Shown: positions 10,936 to 22,512, counted from the stretch's first letter. The stretch: 64,000 nucleotides of DNA from Aporrectodea caliginosa (GCA_020284085.1 JACEVL010000006.1:882280-946279), one strand, 5' to 3'. Program-made: numbers and translations. Notes: generated from the sequence alone by a model not told the origin.

Positions 10936-11316
10936 ATTAACATGATTAATGCGTTAATTAATTAACGCGATTAAATTTTTAACGCAGTTAACGCTATTGT
11001 CACTGTGTCCAATTATTTTTTAAAAATGCGCTAAAACAATTCTTGATAAAACCGCTATTACTTTGTAAAAACTATGAGTTTAAACTTTAAAGTAAAAACT
11101 AAAAAGTAAAAACAAGTAGTAAAAGCAAGTTTCCGGTTTTGTTTATTGACTGCAAGCATTTATATAGCGCATATTCAGCATAACTACTCAGAGTCGGTAG
11201 ATTGTACTTGTTATCTATTGTGACACGCGTTTTAAAAATTAATTGCGTTATTAAAAATTTTAATCGTGTGATTAATTTTGATTAAAATTTTAATCATTGG
11301 CCAGTGGCCACCCCTA
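10936..11316 (-). mobile_element. hAT-like MITE (same family as 25481-25844), one end eroded
   Basis: Inverted relative to the 25.5-kb copy and alignable over most of its length. Shared landmarks include AACGCGATTAA blocks, the run AAAGTAAAAACTAAAAAGTA, ATTTATATAGCGCATATTCA and TCAGAGTCGGTAGA. The right end GGCCACCCCTA matches the family terminus; the left terminus is lost. Confidence 0.8.
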
Positions 11317-12301
11317 GTTTTTTCCTACTGACATTGTTCTACTTTGTCATCATTAGTGTATGCATTGTCGTAAGGTGTGGGCGTTTAGCTCACGATAATA
11401 AAAGATCACTTACTTAACTTCTAAGTAGTACTTTAGAAATTCTTGACTTTTGATTGCTGCAAAGAAATTCTATTCGTAACTAGATATCGGTCTGTTCTCT
11501 GAGGATCTTCTATGATAGACACGTGTATTAACTGCCCCCCCAAATTGTCCCCTTGTCATATGGATTTAAAATTCTTTATCTCATTTGCACTTCGTTTTAA
11601 CTACTGAAGTTTCTGTATTGTTCATGTTCTAATTTTTCTATTATCATCTCCATTGATAAGAGAACTTCTGTTTTGGTTAATATCACTTAAGTTGAGACGA
11701 ATGATCTATTTATTAAAAGCTTTGTATATATGTATGTATGTATGTATATGTATCAGGCCACTTAATATAGGTCATTTAAAGTGCCTCTTAAAGGCACTGC
11801 ATTCTTGACTATCTAACTGAACTAAGCGAGTGCTTTTTAAGACGGTTTGGAAATGTTTGCTGATAGGGTGTGACCGAAACTTAATCTGGAAATTGGTTTG
11901 CTCCGGATTTTGCCCTAGATCGATTACCGGTTATCGGAATCAGCGCATCCCAGGACTACTGATCCACATACCAAAAGAAGAATTTTATATTTTTGACCAA
12001 AAACAATTTCTTTTTTATTAATACAAAATGGTAACCTGTTTTGGTGACCTACTGCGGGAATCTTTAATCTTTATAATTGAAAGTTTATGTTAAAGTGATA
12101 AAATTGTGATTCCACGCATCAACAAAATGACGGAGAGTTGGGCTTTTTTGTAAGCCACACGATTTCAACTGTTAATTTGATTAAAAATAAAGAACATATA
12201 GCATTAATCTTTCCAGCTATTTATTTACAATAGTTCAGTGCATAAACTCTCGGTGAAACGGTGTAGACTTCTAATACGAACAGCACATGGCTGAACTAGA
12301 T
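11317..12301. other. Intron background
   Basis: A short (GTAT)n tract lies at about 11727-11750. A GATAATAAAAGATCACTTACTTAACTT stretch at about 11393 resembles the TACTTACTT tail of LINE group C. No exon seen. Confidence 0.35.
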
Positions 12302-12549
12302 GGTTTGTATGTATGTATGTATGAGCACTTGTTATAACGCCCCTTCAAGATTTCTACTCAGAGGCGCTCCCGACTACAGCGCGGACACTAAATCAGAGTT
12401 TCATGCCAAAGCGCATGAGCAATTGCGAGTGAAGGACTTGCCCAGGTCGCTACGCGGCGACTTGAAGTGGATTCGAACCCACAGCCCTCCGGCTGCAAGG
12501 CACCGAACATACCCTACACCACCGTGACAAAGCGGTGGTGTAGGGGTAT
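12302..12549 (-). mobile_element. SINE S1, copy 2, with inverted 5' snap-back
   Basis: Same head, box A/B and 3' domain as copy 1, (TATG)n-tailed on the plus strand. At its 5' end TACCCTACACCACCG (12510-12524) is followed after a 7-base loop by CGGTGGTGTAGGGGTA. The SINE head is thus duplicated in inverted orientation. Confidence 0.88.
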
Positions 12550-12819
12550 GCAAAGCAAAGATTGGATTCATACTGCTCATACATGTCGACAAATTCTGCA
12601 CAAGAATGATTTGCTGATAGCTGTGGTAGCTGATAAAACTAACTACTGAGCAGGTACTGGTAGAAAGTTTCCTGGTCCAGTGAATTCCAACCTCAGACCG
12701 TGACCTATTTGATGAGCAAGGAAGAGTGGAGGTATGGAGTGTTGTAGGTCATCTGGTGGTGATCAGAGGTTCTAGGATGCCTGTGAACGAACTGCAGCTA
12801 CCTCTGTGTGACAACCAAC

Positions 12820-13060
12820 TTGTATTGTATTGTATTGTATTGTGTAGTAGCTATCAATTTATATAGCGCCTTTCGCAGTGCACACCAATCAGAGGCGCTC
12901 CCAGTGCGAAAGACCCAGAGAAAAGAAAGAGGTCTTCAGACAGCGAAAAGAGGCACTTGGCCTACCAGTTAATAAACAGGAACGTGTCAAAGGAGGAAGC
13001 TGGTTCCATAGTGCAGGGATTTTACAAATAAGTACAACTATAAGAAACGTCAGTTTTTTG
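12820..13060 (-). mobile_element. LINE group B 3' end
   Basis: Preceded by (TGTAT)n at 12820-12845. On the minus strand the end has AGCGCC(TC) ... GGCGCTATATAAATTG, and the coding tail before it is recognisable only in short pieces. Same family as 2.76, 14.26, 17.09, 20.14 and 40.67 kb. Confidence 0.75.
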
Positions 13061-14254
13061 TGCTGCACATTAACTGATTGCCTTTGCTTTTATTGTGGCA
13101 CCTCTGGTGCATTGCTACAAGGTGGCGCTCCTCTTGAAATACCCTTTCCCTGAGAAAGCAATTTTGGATCTGCACTGCTCCCAACACACATGCCTTTGCT
13201 TCATAGGCGTACTAAAAGCGACTGGAAAACCAATGCAGCTCGTCATTAAACTGTTTAGACATTATGCTTCTTCGGCCGGGTTTTGGGATTGATTTAAAAG
13301 CCTTTCAAACGGGTATGCGGGGCTCCGGATGCTCATTATATGCATGGAAGTTTATGTGTGGGTCTGTGCTACTTGAAGGCTGCTATATAGCTATACAGTT
13401 TTTACAGTTATTAGCTGTCAATATGTATGTACTGTAGTAGCATTGGACTGACACTAAGGGGAGCAATGGACTTGACAAATGACCGAGGACAATGGCGGTC
13501 ATTTATTCGTACCCATCGCCGCCAAATGGCTGGCATCAGGAACGGATTATGATGATGATGATGATGTATTTGTATAAATTATATGACATGAAGATGGTGA
13601 TGGTGACTATCATGTTGCTGCAGGTCATGAAGGTCTTGGTGGTTATGATGATGGTCATTTCTTGGTGCACTCATTAATGATCTTTGATGTCATATAGTCT
13701 AGTACTAAGAGCACCTCTGATTTGTCTTGCACTTTGAGTGACGCTATACAATTACAGTGAAGCTCAGAATAGCTCGATAGCGATGAATATCCTGAGTATC
13801 ATGACCATCTAATTCATAATGATCGTGCTCATCGTTGATCATGTTGAAAGTGATATAAATGAGAACATTGCATTGAAGTGATGCACAGACTTCGTTTAAT
13901 GGGCTCAATTATGGCAAAATGCTTCCTTGATTGAACATTGTTTTAGTAACAGTACAATCAAAAACCATTGAAGTGCATAGCAAGTATGTGCTTAGTTTGC
14001 TTATATGAATAAAAGGTGATTGGTCCCATTTTGATATAGGTTATCTCAAGGGAAGACAACTTTGGATATATGCATATCGCGCATGTGCATAATTCGGCTA
14101 CGACTGTTATGCATTACTCTTTGTATATCAATGCCACTTAATTGGGTTGGCAGCTAAGAACAATCTGGCTGCCTAGGCAGTTTGCCTACAGTTAAAAACA
14201 GTGAACAGCAAATGTCTCTGGTTGGTGATGTAGCATTGTTACTGAGCGACATTC
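13061..14254. other. Intron background
   Basis: A short (GAT)n tract lies at about 13549-13566. CpG-poor. Nothing recognised as coding. Confidence 0.4.
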
Positions 14255-14365
14255 AGGAGTATTGTATTGTATTGTATTGTATTTGATCATTTATAAAGTG
14301 CTTCTCATAGCATAAGCCTTTCAGTGCGAGGTACTCCCAGGAAAAAGGAAAGAGTGTGCACACTG
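14255..14365 (-). mobile_element. LINE group B 3' UTR fragment
   Basis: (TGTAT)n followed by TTGATCATTTATAAAGTGCTTCTCATAGCATAAGCC; the same block with the same junction occurs at 20.14 kb. Confidence 0.7.
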
Positions 14366-14479
14366 TTCCTATTGCTTGCTTGACACTCATATTTGGCACT
14401 TGCACTTGTAATTGAACTCTTAGATTTACTTTAACTAAATAGTTACTGAAGGCATTATAGTACTTTATGTAGACTCCAT

Positions 14480-15028
14480 CTCGGTTATAAATTCCAGTAC
14501 ATTTAGCAAGGTATAGACTTAAGACTTGTTATTGTCATTTAGATCTAAAGTTAAAACTTGCTAGGTCTAAAGTTAAGACTTGTTAATGTCGTTTAGGTCT
14601 TAACTTAAGTCTTGTTGATGTCATTCACTTATAAAATTAAATTTACAATGAATGAATGGTTGGCGAGACGGAACAAAATTCATCGAGGAAATGCTGCGTG
14701 GACTTGGGCACGATTAAGTTGTTGTGCCCAAAATGGGCATCACAGCTATGAGATTAACTTGATGTAGGCCTACTCTTAGGCTAATTGTTACTTTGTCGTT
14801 TCTTGTAACAATTTTGGACAAGTTTGGGCCGACTAGTTTAATAAAATTTTCCAGTGGAATCAAAAATATCCTTACAGATGTTATTGGATATAATGTATTA
14901 GTTTATATACCTTATTTGGCTGAGTTGGGGTGATTATATCCTAGCCTGGGGGGATTATGTCCTTGCCTGGGGGGATTATGTCCTTGTCTGGGGATTATGT
15001 CCGGGGGAATTATGTGCATCTACCATTA
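14480..15028. mobile_element. Non-autonomous element with internal minisatellite, copy 1
   Basis: Aligns in order with 19620-20563: repeated ACTTGTTAATGTC phrases, TTCATCGAGGAAATGCT/TCCATCGGGGATATGCT, then GGGATTATGTCC(T)TxGCCTGGG units (about 4 here, 14935-15010), ending GGGAATTATGTGCATCTACC. The left end is cut by or inserted next to a LINE fragment. Confidence 0.65.
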
Positions 15029-16082
15029 GATGGTAATCCTTTTCATGGGAAGTAAAAGCATTCCTGTTACATTTTTAATCTATTGTCTGGTGCTTATTGA
15101 CAGTAGCTGGACTGTCTAATGTGTCTATGTTTAATATGTAATGTAATTTAAATCTCCAAAATATCTTAGCACCATACAAGACCCATGTCAGGGAGACCAG
15201 CGTATTCATTGGTGCTAACAATGTTTGTAGCTCTCTTACCGAGAGCTTACTGTCAAACTAAACTTAAAAGCTTTCCTCTTCCAATCTGGTTGAGGATGTT
15301 TCCTGAAGTTTGGGTTCATTGTGAGCTTCTGGTCTGTTTTTGGTGAGTGGCATTAACAACTTTCCATTATATTGTACAGTACCTTTCTTATGTTTATGCT
15401 GGTTGTAATTGTTAAAAATAGATCCTGAGAAGTGTTCTCTTGAATGTGGGTGGAGTCATTATTTTTAAAACACTCAGAGTTATTTGGATTGAGTCTCCAA
15501 GCATATTGGTTTCAAGTTAGCTATAAAATTAATTGCATATTTTGTGTAGATGAGGCTCGGGTTGGTTGTGCAATTGATTTCGGTGTATAAGTAGGTGCTC
15601 TGTTTTGTTGTATACGGTGGTCTAGTTTGCATTCAGGCAAATGGACCATGTCGTGTTTGTTGGGTGAAGTTATCAGCTAACGGATCTGTAAACTATGATG
15701 TAGTTACTCTTGTTCCACTCTGGCAGTTTGTGATTTTAATTGTGCGAAACATATCTGTGTTTTTTAAATTTCAGCCGCAAGCGTTGAGTGAGGTCATGCT
15801 GAGGCACTTGTTGTTTGTGTTATCCTGCCTGTCAGATGTGTTCTAAAGGTTCATGATCCCCATGGGTTTAAAAGATTTTTAAGGGATGTGGAGACTTTAT
15901 AGATTTAACAGCTTGGAAGCTGTATATATTATGGGCTACTTAACTCAATGGATTGTTACCGTTTTGACATATTAGACAGAGTTATGATTTGAAACTCAGA
16001 TGTTGACACGAATGACAGTCAAGATATGCTGATAGTTAAGGGTTTTGTTATGGTTTTGGAAACTAATTTTGAACCATTTGTA
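15029..16082. other. Intron background
   Basis: Around 15180-15340 a degraded LINE tail is possible (ACTTAAAAGCTTTCCTCTTCC resembles LKSFLF). An 83-codon open stretch at 15595-15846 shows no family signature and I do not call it a gene. Confidence 0.35.
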
Positions 16083-16090
16083 GTTTGTGG

Positions 16091-16923
16091 CATAGTTGTT
16101 AAAAACGGTAAAATCAAAATAAAAAACGGAAAAAACCGTCGTTTTATTGAAAAAAATAAAAAACGGAAAAAAAACAAGAGAAAAACGGAAGCGAAAATAA
16201 TTTGACTTTGCTACATCTTTTACTGCGTTTTAAAATTAAAAACCTTGTTTACACAATTTAATTTTAATCAGCAAATAACATAACTATTAGTAAACACCAA
16301 GTAGCCTTTTAGTAGGCCTAATCTACAACAATAATTATTATTTTCTTTTTCTTAAGTTTGGTTTAAAAAGAAATTGAGAAATTAAAAATATCGAAATCTT
16401 TTCAAATTTAAATTGTAGGCTATACATTAAGTCCACGTAAATCCATGCTGACATAAGCAATTAGAAATTAAACTTTGTAAGTATAGAGTGTACTTAATTA
16501 AAAATTGTAGGTCTACTTACATTTCTGACTTAGCCTATATAAAAACTTGATATGGAGTAATATCCGTCAGTTTATCAGTCAATCAGAGATTACCGAGTAT
16601 AAAGACAACATTTCACATTTGGATAACTTAGAAATTCAAATAACTGTTATACATTTTATTTCCTGTACTGTGCTGTTTATTTCTCAACTGATGACACTAA
16701 ATAGTGACATAAATAATAGATGAATCCTTGAAAGGACGGAGACAACGTAAGGGATATCAGACAAAAATAAAATTAAACAAATAGCAACAGGCAGTAAATA
16801 AATAAATAAAGTTACATAAAAAAAATAAAAAACGGAAAAAAACGTGACGAGAAATAAAAAACGAAAAAAACGACGTTTTTTGGAGAAGAATAAAAAACGA
16901 AAAAAACGTTTTTTACAACTATG
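16091..16923. mobile_element. hAT-type MITE, 833 bp
   Basis: Ends are CATAGTTGTTAAAAACG and, inverted, CATAGTTGTAAAAAACG (16 of 17 match). Both flanks carry GTTTGTGG (16083-16090, 16924-16931), a perfect 8-bp duplication. Both subterminal regions are packed with AATAAAAAACGGAAAAAA motifs, which could be transposase-binding repeats. The AT-rich centre is non-coding and holds one of the few TAGGCCTA motifs of the middle domain. Confidence 0.93.
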
Positions 16924-17089
16924 GTTTGTGGTAATCTCTGTTAGTGATACCAGTAAGAAACGAGGTGCGATACAATCATGGACTATTTGGTCGACCAGTT
17001 GCCAAAGCAGAAGCTAAGAGCATGAGCACTAGCATACCAATGGTAGTGCTAGTAACACCATATATACCATCCGGTGGCCCTGCTACATG

Positions 17090-17207
17090 TTTTTGCTACC
17101 TCAAAACTTGTCTTTTTTTGGGGGACTTTCGCACTGGGAGTGCCTCCGAGTGGTGTGCACTGTGAGAGGTGCTTTATAAATCTTTAAACAAAATACAGTA
17201 CAGTACA
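17090..17207 (+). mobile_element. LINE group B 3' end, plus strand
   Basis: The frame ends GDFRTGSASEWCAL then TGA, followed by GAGAGGTGCTTTATAAATC and a tail of TACAG repeats. The C-terminus is nearly the same as at 40.7 kb (FRTGSESDWCTL). Confidence 0.8.
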
Positions 17208-17504
17208 GAGTTTCAGAGTTTTGCTGTTAGAGTTCTCAGTCAAACAACTAGTTCTAGCAAAGCAGAACGTTGTAATAGGAGTTTGTTTGGTTTTCTACAA
17301 AATAAATGTCGCAACCAACTGAAGACCAAGACAATTGACAGAATGGTTTACGACCGTACAAATGATCGTCTTTTGAATAAAATAAATTATGTGGATTATA
17401 ATGAGACAGTTCAATGGAATGATAAGTGTAGTTGCGCTGATAGTGGCAGTGATTCCAGTGACACCGAGTCCGATACTGAACAGATGAATGATGCTCACGA
17501 GTGA
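17208..17504 (+). pseudogene. hAT transposase C-terminal dimerisation (hATC) fragment
   Basis: An open frame of about 99 codons reads FAVRVLSQTTSSSKAER, FGFLQNKCRNQLKTKTIDRM, then VYDRTNDRLL and ends with a Ser/Asp/Glu-rich tail. It matches the family pattern LS.T.SSSAAERNFS.....KRNRL....V..LVY...N of the hAT dimerisation domain. The zinc finger and catalytic core are absent, so it is a fragment. It is preceded directly by a LINE 3' end. It could be part of the source element that mobilised MITEs of this window, but no MITE ends surround it. Confidence 0.8.
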
Positions 17505-18069
17505 ATAAAAATTCACTAAATTGACTATGTGACTGGCTGACAATGACAGGCTAGCTATTGTAGCTAGAGCCTAGACTAGAGCTATGTCCTAGAAGGCTAG
17601 TTTTGTTTGATCTTGTTGACTTTTGTTGTGCTTAATGTTCTGTACTTTATTTTCGTCATGAACTGATGTCAACATACATGCCAACGTACGGCATAGCAAC
17701 GTACGCATACCGTACATACGTCATAGAAAGAAATCACGTACATTTCATACGTACGGTCGCATATTAACACTAACCATTTGATTATCATCACCCCATTAAA
17801 ACTTTTATAGGTCACTAATATGATCTCTGAATTTGTACACATGTCACAAGTGGTGCTGGTAGGTTGGGGTACTTGTTTGGAGAGGGATTTACATTTTCTG
17901 GAATAGAAGTATGCTCTTTTTCTGGCTCAAAGGGCACTGCTCTAATTGCTCTTGGTCAGACTTCAAGATTCATAATCCACTTACGACTTATAAATCACTT
18001 GTGTTAACGATCTAAAAACACTTGTAAGTGGCGAATGTTCAGAATTGTGAGGTTAAAAATTTTAATTTA
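17505..18069. other. Intron background with small palindromic motifs
   Basis: At 17680-17760 ACGTACGCATACCGTACATACGTCAT forms clustered inverted ACGTACG motifs. Not otherwise recognised. Confidence 0.35.
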
Positions 18070-18074
18070 TTGCT

Positions 18075-18478
18075 GCAGAGGCACCTGGGATGGTTACACC
18101 TTGGACAGTTACACCTGGGACGGTTACACCTTGGACAGTTACACCTGGGACGGTTACACCTTGGACAGTTACACCTGGGACGGTTACACCTGGTACGGTT
18201 ACACCTGGGACGGTTACACCTGGGACGGTTACACCTGGGACGGTTACACCTTGGACGGTTACACCTGGGACGGTTACACCTGGTACGGTTACACCTGGGA
18301 CGGTTACACCTGGGACGGTTGCACCTGGGACGGTTGCACCTGGGACGGTTACACCTGGGACAGTTACACCTGGGACAGTTACACGTAGGACAGTTACACC
18401 TGGGACAGTTACACCTGGGATAATTACACCTGGGACATTTACATCTGGGACGGTTACACCTGGGACAGTTACACCTTG
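18075..18478. repeat. 15-bp minisatellite, about 27 units
   Basis: The unit is GGTTACACCTGGGAC with variants (CAGTTACACCTTGGA). The period is a multiple of three, so several frames on both strands stay open and spell pentapeptide repeats (TWDGY, LHLGR, TPGTV). This openness follows from the period and is not evidence for a protein. Confidence 0.95.
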
Positions 18479-18514
18479 ATATTGTTGTGAACGTTTGTAA
18501 GACCTGAAATATGT

Positions 18515-18590
18515 TAAGCAAGTAAGTAAGTATATTCTTTATTACTCCACTTGCAAACGCACAATGGGACGTAACTTGTGAATGCTAGGG
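18515..18590 (-). mobile_element. LINE group C 3' tail fragment
   Basis: AAGTAAGTAAGTATATTCTTTATT corresponds to the tail of the LINE copies at 43.1, 44.4 and 47.3 kb. Confidence 0.55.
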
Positions 18591-19470
18591 CTTCTTTTAT
18601 TGATTAGAAAAACCAGTCCACCTGTAATATGGTTGAGTTATCTGTCTTCATTAACAGACCCTGGTGGTATTGTTAGATTAGAAGCTGTTGCTGCTTAGCC
18701 GCTAATGAAGAACCTGACTTGTTCAAACATTTTTTATCCACGTCATTATGAAATGGCGGTTTCCCTAATTGGTGGCTGGTCCGTGCAGTCTGGGCTCTTT
18801 TGATCTCTGTAATATGGCTTGTGAGCATCAGTGCAACACAGTTGGAGCTTACAGAACAGTCAATTGCGGAATGTGCACCTAACAGTATGTTGCCGTATTA
18901 AGTGTGTTTTAGGTGCACTTTCTCGGGTTTGTTTTGATGTCTTTCCCGGTACCCAGTTGTCTTGGTTTAATCATGCAGAATAGATGGTGTCCTTATCCCA
19001 ATATTCGAGTGCCATAGATCAACCATTACAACCCATAAGGTTGACTCAGCCTTCCACTCCTTAGGGGCGATGGTAATGTCTAAAGAAACACAACACAAAA
19101 CACTGTCCAGCAACTGGGAACTTTTTCTTATGTGCTAAGCAACAGTTACATATATCTCATCTAACACAGGCAAAGCCAGGAAACCATTCAACTGCAGATC
19201 TGTAGAGTGAGTTATTTCTGGTCTGCAGAGTGGAGAGGAGGTGAAGGTTTGCCCTCACGTTTTTTTAAGTGAAGCAATAGAAATTTATTAACAGTCCTAT
19301 ACGAACACTTCTATAATAGTACCATTATATATATTATTATTAGTCCATGGTCTGTTTGAGGTTAATGGGCAGTTTGTAATTGGTTATATAATTTCACTAG
19401 ATACAGTGGTTTGAGAGTCCAGCAGTATTGCTCATACATTATTTTGTTACAGATTAGCAAGTAACTAAAT
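18591..19470. other. Intron background
   Basis: CpG-poor. A phrase near 19020-19060 (AAGGTTGACTCAGCCTT) recurs at 22374-22390, so a repeat remnant is present. No exon recognised. Confidence 0.35.
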
Positions 19471-19520
19471 GTGTGTGTTTGTGTGTGTGTGTATGTGTGT
19501 GTGTATGTATGTATGTATGT
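19470..19520. repeat. (GT)n/(GTAT)n microsatellite
   Basis: Alternating GT with GTAT units, adjoining the left end of the element that follows. Confidence 0.85.
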
Positions 19521-19525
19521 TTAGG

Positions 19526-20563
19526 TTGTAGGACATAATCCCTCTGGACAAAATCCCTCTGGAATAATCCCCATCTGTGCAATTAGCCTGTTTCTGTATT
19601 TAATTGATAAACCTTAATTGCCCAGTTTTTTGTTCATTGTGTCAGCTTGTTAATGTCTTTAAGGTATGGGCTTAAGACTTGTTAATGTCATTCAGGTCAA
19701 GACTTAAGACTTGTTATGTAATTAAGATCTAAAGACTTGTTATTGTCATTCAGTTCTAAAGTTATGACTTGTTAATGTCGTTTAGGTCTTAACTTAAGTC
19801 TTGTCAATGTCATTCACTTCTAAAATTAAATTTACAATGAACGAATGGTGTGCAAGATGGAACAATCGGTGAGATGGAACAAAATCCATCGGGGATATGC
19901 TCCGCGTTCTTGGACACATTAAAATGTTGTGTCCAAAATGGGCACTACAGAGCTCTACGAGACACACTTGACATACTCTTAGACTAATATTGTTACTTTG
20001 CCGTTGCTTGTATTAAACAATTCTTGACAAATTTGGTCCAACTAGTATTTTAAGCTTTTCCAGTGGAATCAAAAAATATTCTTCTAGATGTTATTGGATA
20101 TAATGTATAAGTTTATCCACCTTACTTTGCTGAGGTTGGGGTGATTGTATTGTATTGTATTTGATCATTTATAAAGCGCTTCTCATAGCATAAGCCTTTC
20201 AGAAGCGCTCCCAGTGCAAGGTACTCCAAGAGAAAAGGAAGGTTTTAAGGTGAGAGAAAGAGATCGAGTTGCTACCAGAGAGGATTGTAGAGCGTAGAGA
20301 AGGAGGAAGTCCATTCCATAGGGAGGGACCTTTGCAGGCAAAGGACCTGGATTGAGCCTTTGCTTGATTATGTCCTAGCCTGGGGATTATATCCTAGCCT
20401 GGGGGATTATGTCCTAGCCTGGGGGATAATGTCCTAGCCTGGGGGAATTATATCCTAGCCTGGGGGATTATGTCCTAGCCTGGGGGGATTATGTCCTAGC
20501 CTGGGGGATTATATCCTAGCCTGGGGATTATGTCCTAGCCTGGGTAATTATGTCCGTCTACCA
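19526..20563. mobile_element. Non-autonomous element with internal minisatellite, copy 2
   Basis: The left end GTAGGACATAATCCC and the inverted right end GTAGACGGACATAATTACCC are similar. (GTAT)n lies outside both ends. Inside, repeated ACTTGTTAATGTC phrases are followed by a nested LINE B tail (20140-20365). A minisatellite of about nine 20-21 bp units (GGGGATTATGTCCTAGCCTG) fills 20370-20550. Superfamily not identified. Confidence 0.65.
20140..20366 (-). mobile_element. LINE group B 3' end nested in the minisatellite element
   Basis: On the minus strand a short frame ends SLGVPCTGSASERLML, then the 3' UTR GAAGCGCTTTATAAATGATC and (ATACA)n. It interrupts the alignment with copy 1 (14.9 kb). 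Confidence 0.75.
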
Positions 20564-21587
20564 TGTATGTATGTATGTATATATGTACTAGACATCTATT
20601 CAGCACCTTCTAAGAACCTACTGAAGGCATTTCCGATCAGCCTAAATGCAATATGGGGTTCATCTGCAAATAAATAATGGTGAAAAGTGTCTTTTGGCAG
20701 GCTTTCACATGTGTGGAACCCAGTCAACAGAGTCTGGCCCTGGTTTGATAGTTGATGACGTACTCAAGAGTTGCTGAAATGTTCAGACCTGAAGTACACC
20801 ATGTGACCGGCAGAGGACAGGACAAATGTAGCCAACAGATACTAGGCTACTACCATTGCATTTTCTCTTCATGAATTTTCTGAAACTCAGTGCACAGGAC
20901 TTTGAGACTATCTTGATCTTTCTGTTAAGATTGGTTTAGTGCAAATGAGTGGAATGAGTGCCATAACAGCACTGCAAACAAGTAAAGGTCTGCAGAGTGT
21001 TTACACAATCAGGTGAATTGCACTTGAGCCCGGAAACTCGAGCACTGATGAGCTCCATATCATGCCTGCTTTTCATTAAGTTTTATTTCGGCTTTCAATG
21101 CAAGTCTGTTGTTACTTCCAGTTTTGCTTTAAGGTAAGTTATGCATGCTCATACATTATTTTGTTACAGCTGAGCTTGTCTTGATGAATTCAAGCATCAT
21201 TTAGGCTAGCTTGACCAAGCACCTTCAACAGGCACTTACAGGGCACTGTTCATAGAGAGGTCCAATTACATTACATATAGTAATTGCTTTTTCAGTGTTA
21301 GTGATCAGAAGTTAGATAGTGATTGTTGTGTGTGTTCTGTTCTTTGTTTGAGTGTTCAGCAGTTGCTTAAGCATTGCCAGTTGAACTTTAGGTTTTGGAC
21401 AGTATCTCGGACTGAATTAAGGTTTGCAAAATTGTTAGAGAATATCTGGTTGCTGGTGGAAGTTCATCAATCTTGCTCTAGCCTGTATAGGTTGGCTAAG
21501 ACTTGGTACTGTTGAATAAGGTTGGTTCAGTCTGAGGTCAGGTCAAATCAGAGCAGGTCAGGTGCTGAGGTGAGGCCATCTTAGTTT
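20564..21587. other. Intron background
   Basis: Nothing recognised as coding. CATGCTCATACATTATTTTGTTACAG near 21145 recurs near 19430, a repeat remnant. Confidence 0.35.
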
Positions 21588-21845
21588 ACATCTTCTTGAC
21601 TTGTCTGCTGCTTTTGATACTGTTGATCATTCGCTTCTTCTTCTTCGTTGTCTCAAGCACTGGTTTGGGATCTCTGGCCCTGCACTGTTCTTGGAATTTT
21701 GTTTACATTGTACACCACATCTCTAGGAAAATTGCGAGATTATCATTTGCTGGGATATCAAATTGCTTATCCACCATAGGATTTATCTCTGTCAGATCTC
21801 TGTTTTACGGACTGATCTTCTGGATATTGACCTGATTATGGCTTG
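21588..21845 (+). pseudogene. LINE reverse transcriptase fragment
   Basis: From 21589 the plus frame reads HLLDLSAAFDTVDHSLLLLR, then KHWFGISGPAL. LLDLSAAFDTVDH is the conserved A motif of non-LTR reverse transcriptase with its catalytic Asp, and GISG..L follows as in CR1/L2/Rex-like LINEs. The frame breaks after about 40 codons. Downstream TGGATATTGACCTGATTATGGCT recurs at 25.36 kb, so 3' parts of the same family lie there too. Confidence 0.85.
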
Positions 21846-22512
21846 GTTTTGGTGTGCCATCGGTTGATGCCTTGTGCATTAGACACCAGCGCAATTGAAG
21901 TTACTAATTGCAATTTTACTATCTTGAAAATGTGAGGATTTTAGGTGATTAGTTTGTATAGACTTTCCTGCAGAGCAGTGCAGACAACCGAACTACTTGA
22001 CATTGATCTTTTCTTAAAGAGTTAAATCATGAAACCAGCTGTCAGCTCTTGTCAGCCACTCCAAACAGTTTGAAATATCACGTGTTGCATTAGACCTTAG
22101 TTGCAGATCACGTGATTGCTGAACACCTACTCAGGATTCAAGATCTTCCTATTTGGCAGAACTGCAAAGTTGACACTGCACCACCATGCATAGCATTGTG
22201 TTCCTGTTCTGAATCAGCCTAGTTGCTAGTCACTGCACTGCCTGTGGAAATTTACTGGTTTCTTGCTTCTAAACTTTGATGCCCTAAACCCCTCATGGGA
22301 GGGGTTTAGGGTAATGGTAATACTCTGGCACGAAGAGGCAATGGACATAGGATCTCTTCCCACTACCCTGCATAAGGTTGACTCAGCCTTTTCATTCACC
22401 AGAGGGCATTGAAAAAAATGTGCAGTAGGATGTGATGGGCGCCTTGCATGACTGCCAAACAGTTAACTTGTGATCATACTGCATAATTTTCAGTTTGAAA
22501 ATGTTAAGCAAA
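21846..22512. other. Intron background
   Basis: Short inverted CCCTAAACCCCTC / GAGGGGTTTAGGG at about 22281-22312 forms a hairpin. No exon. Confidence 0.4.

Noticed and set aside
18028..18521. WDGYT / CNRPR / TPGTV repeat proteins
   Set aside because: A 15-bp period keeps many frames open on both strands; no start, splice or codon-bias support.
20370..20560. CRISPR-like array of regular repeats
   Set aside because: Units are contiguous with no spacers, and the host is eukaryotic; it is a minisatellite.
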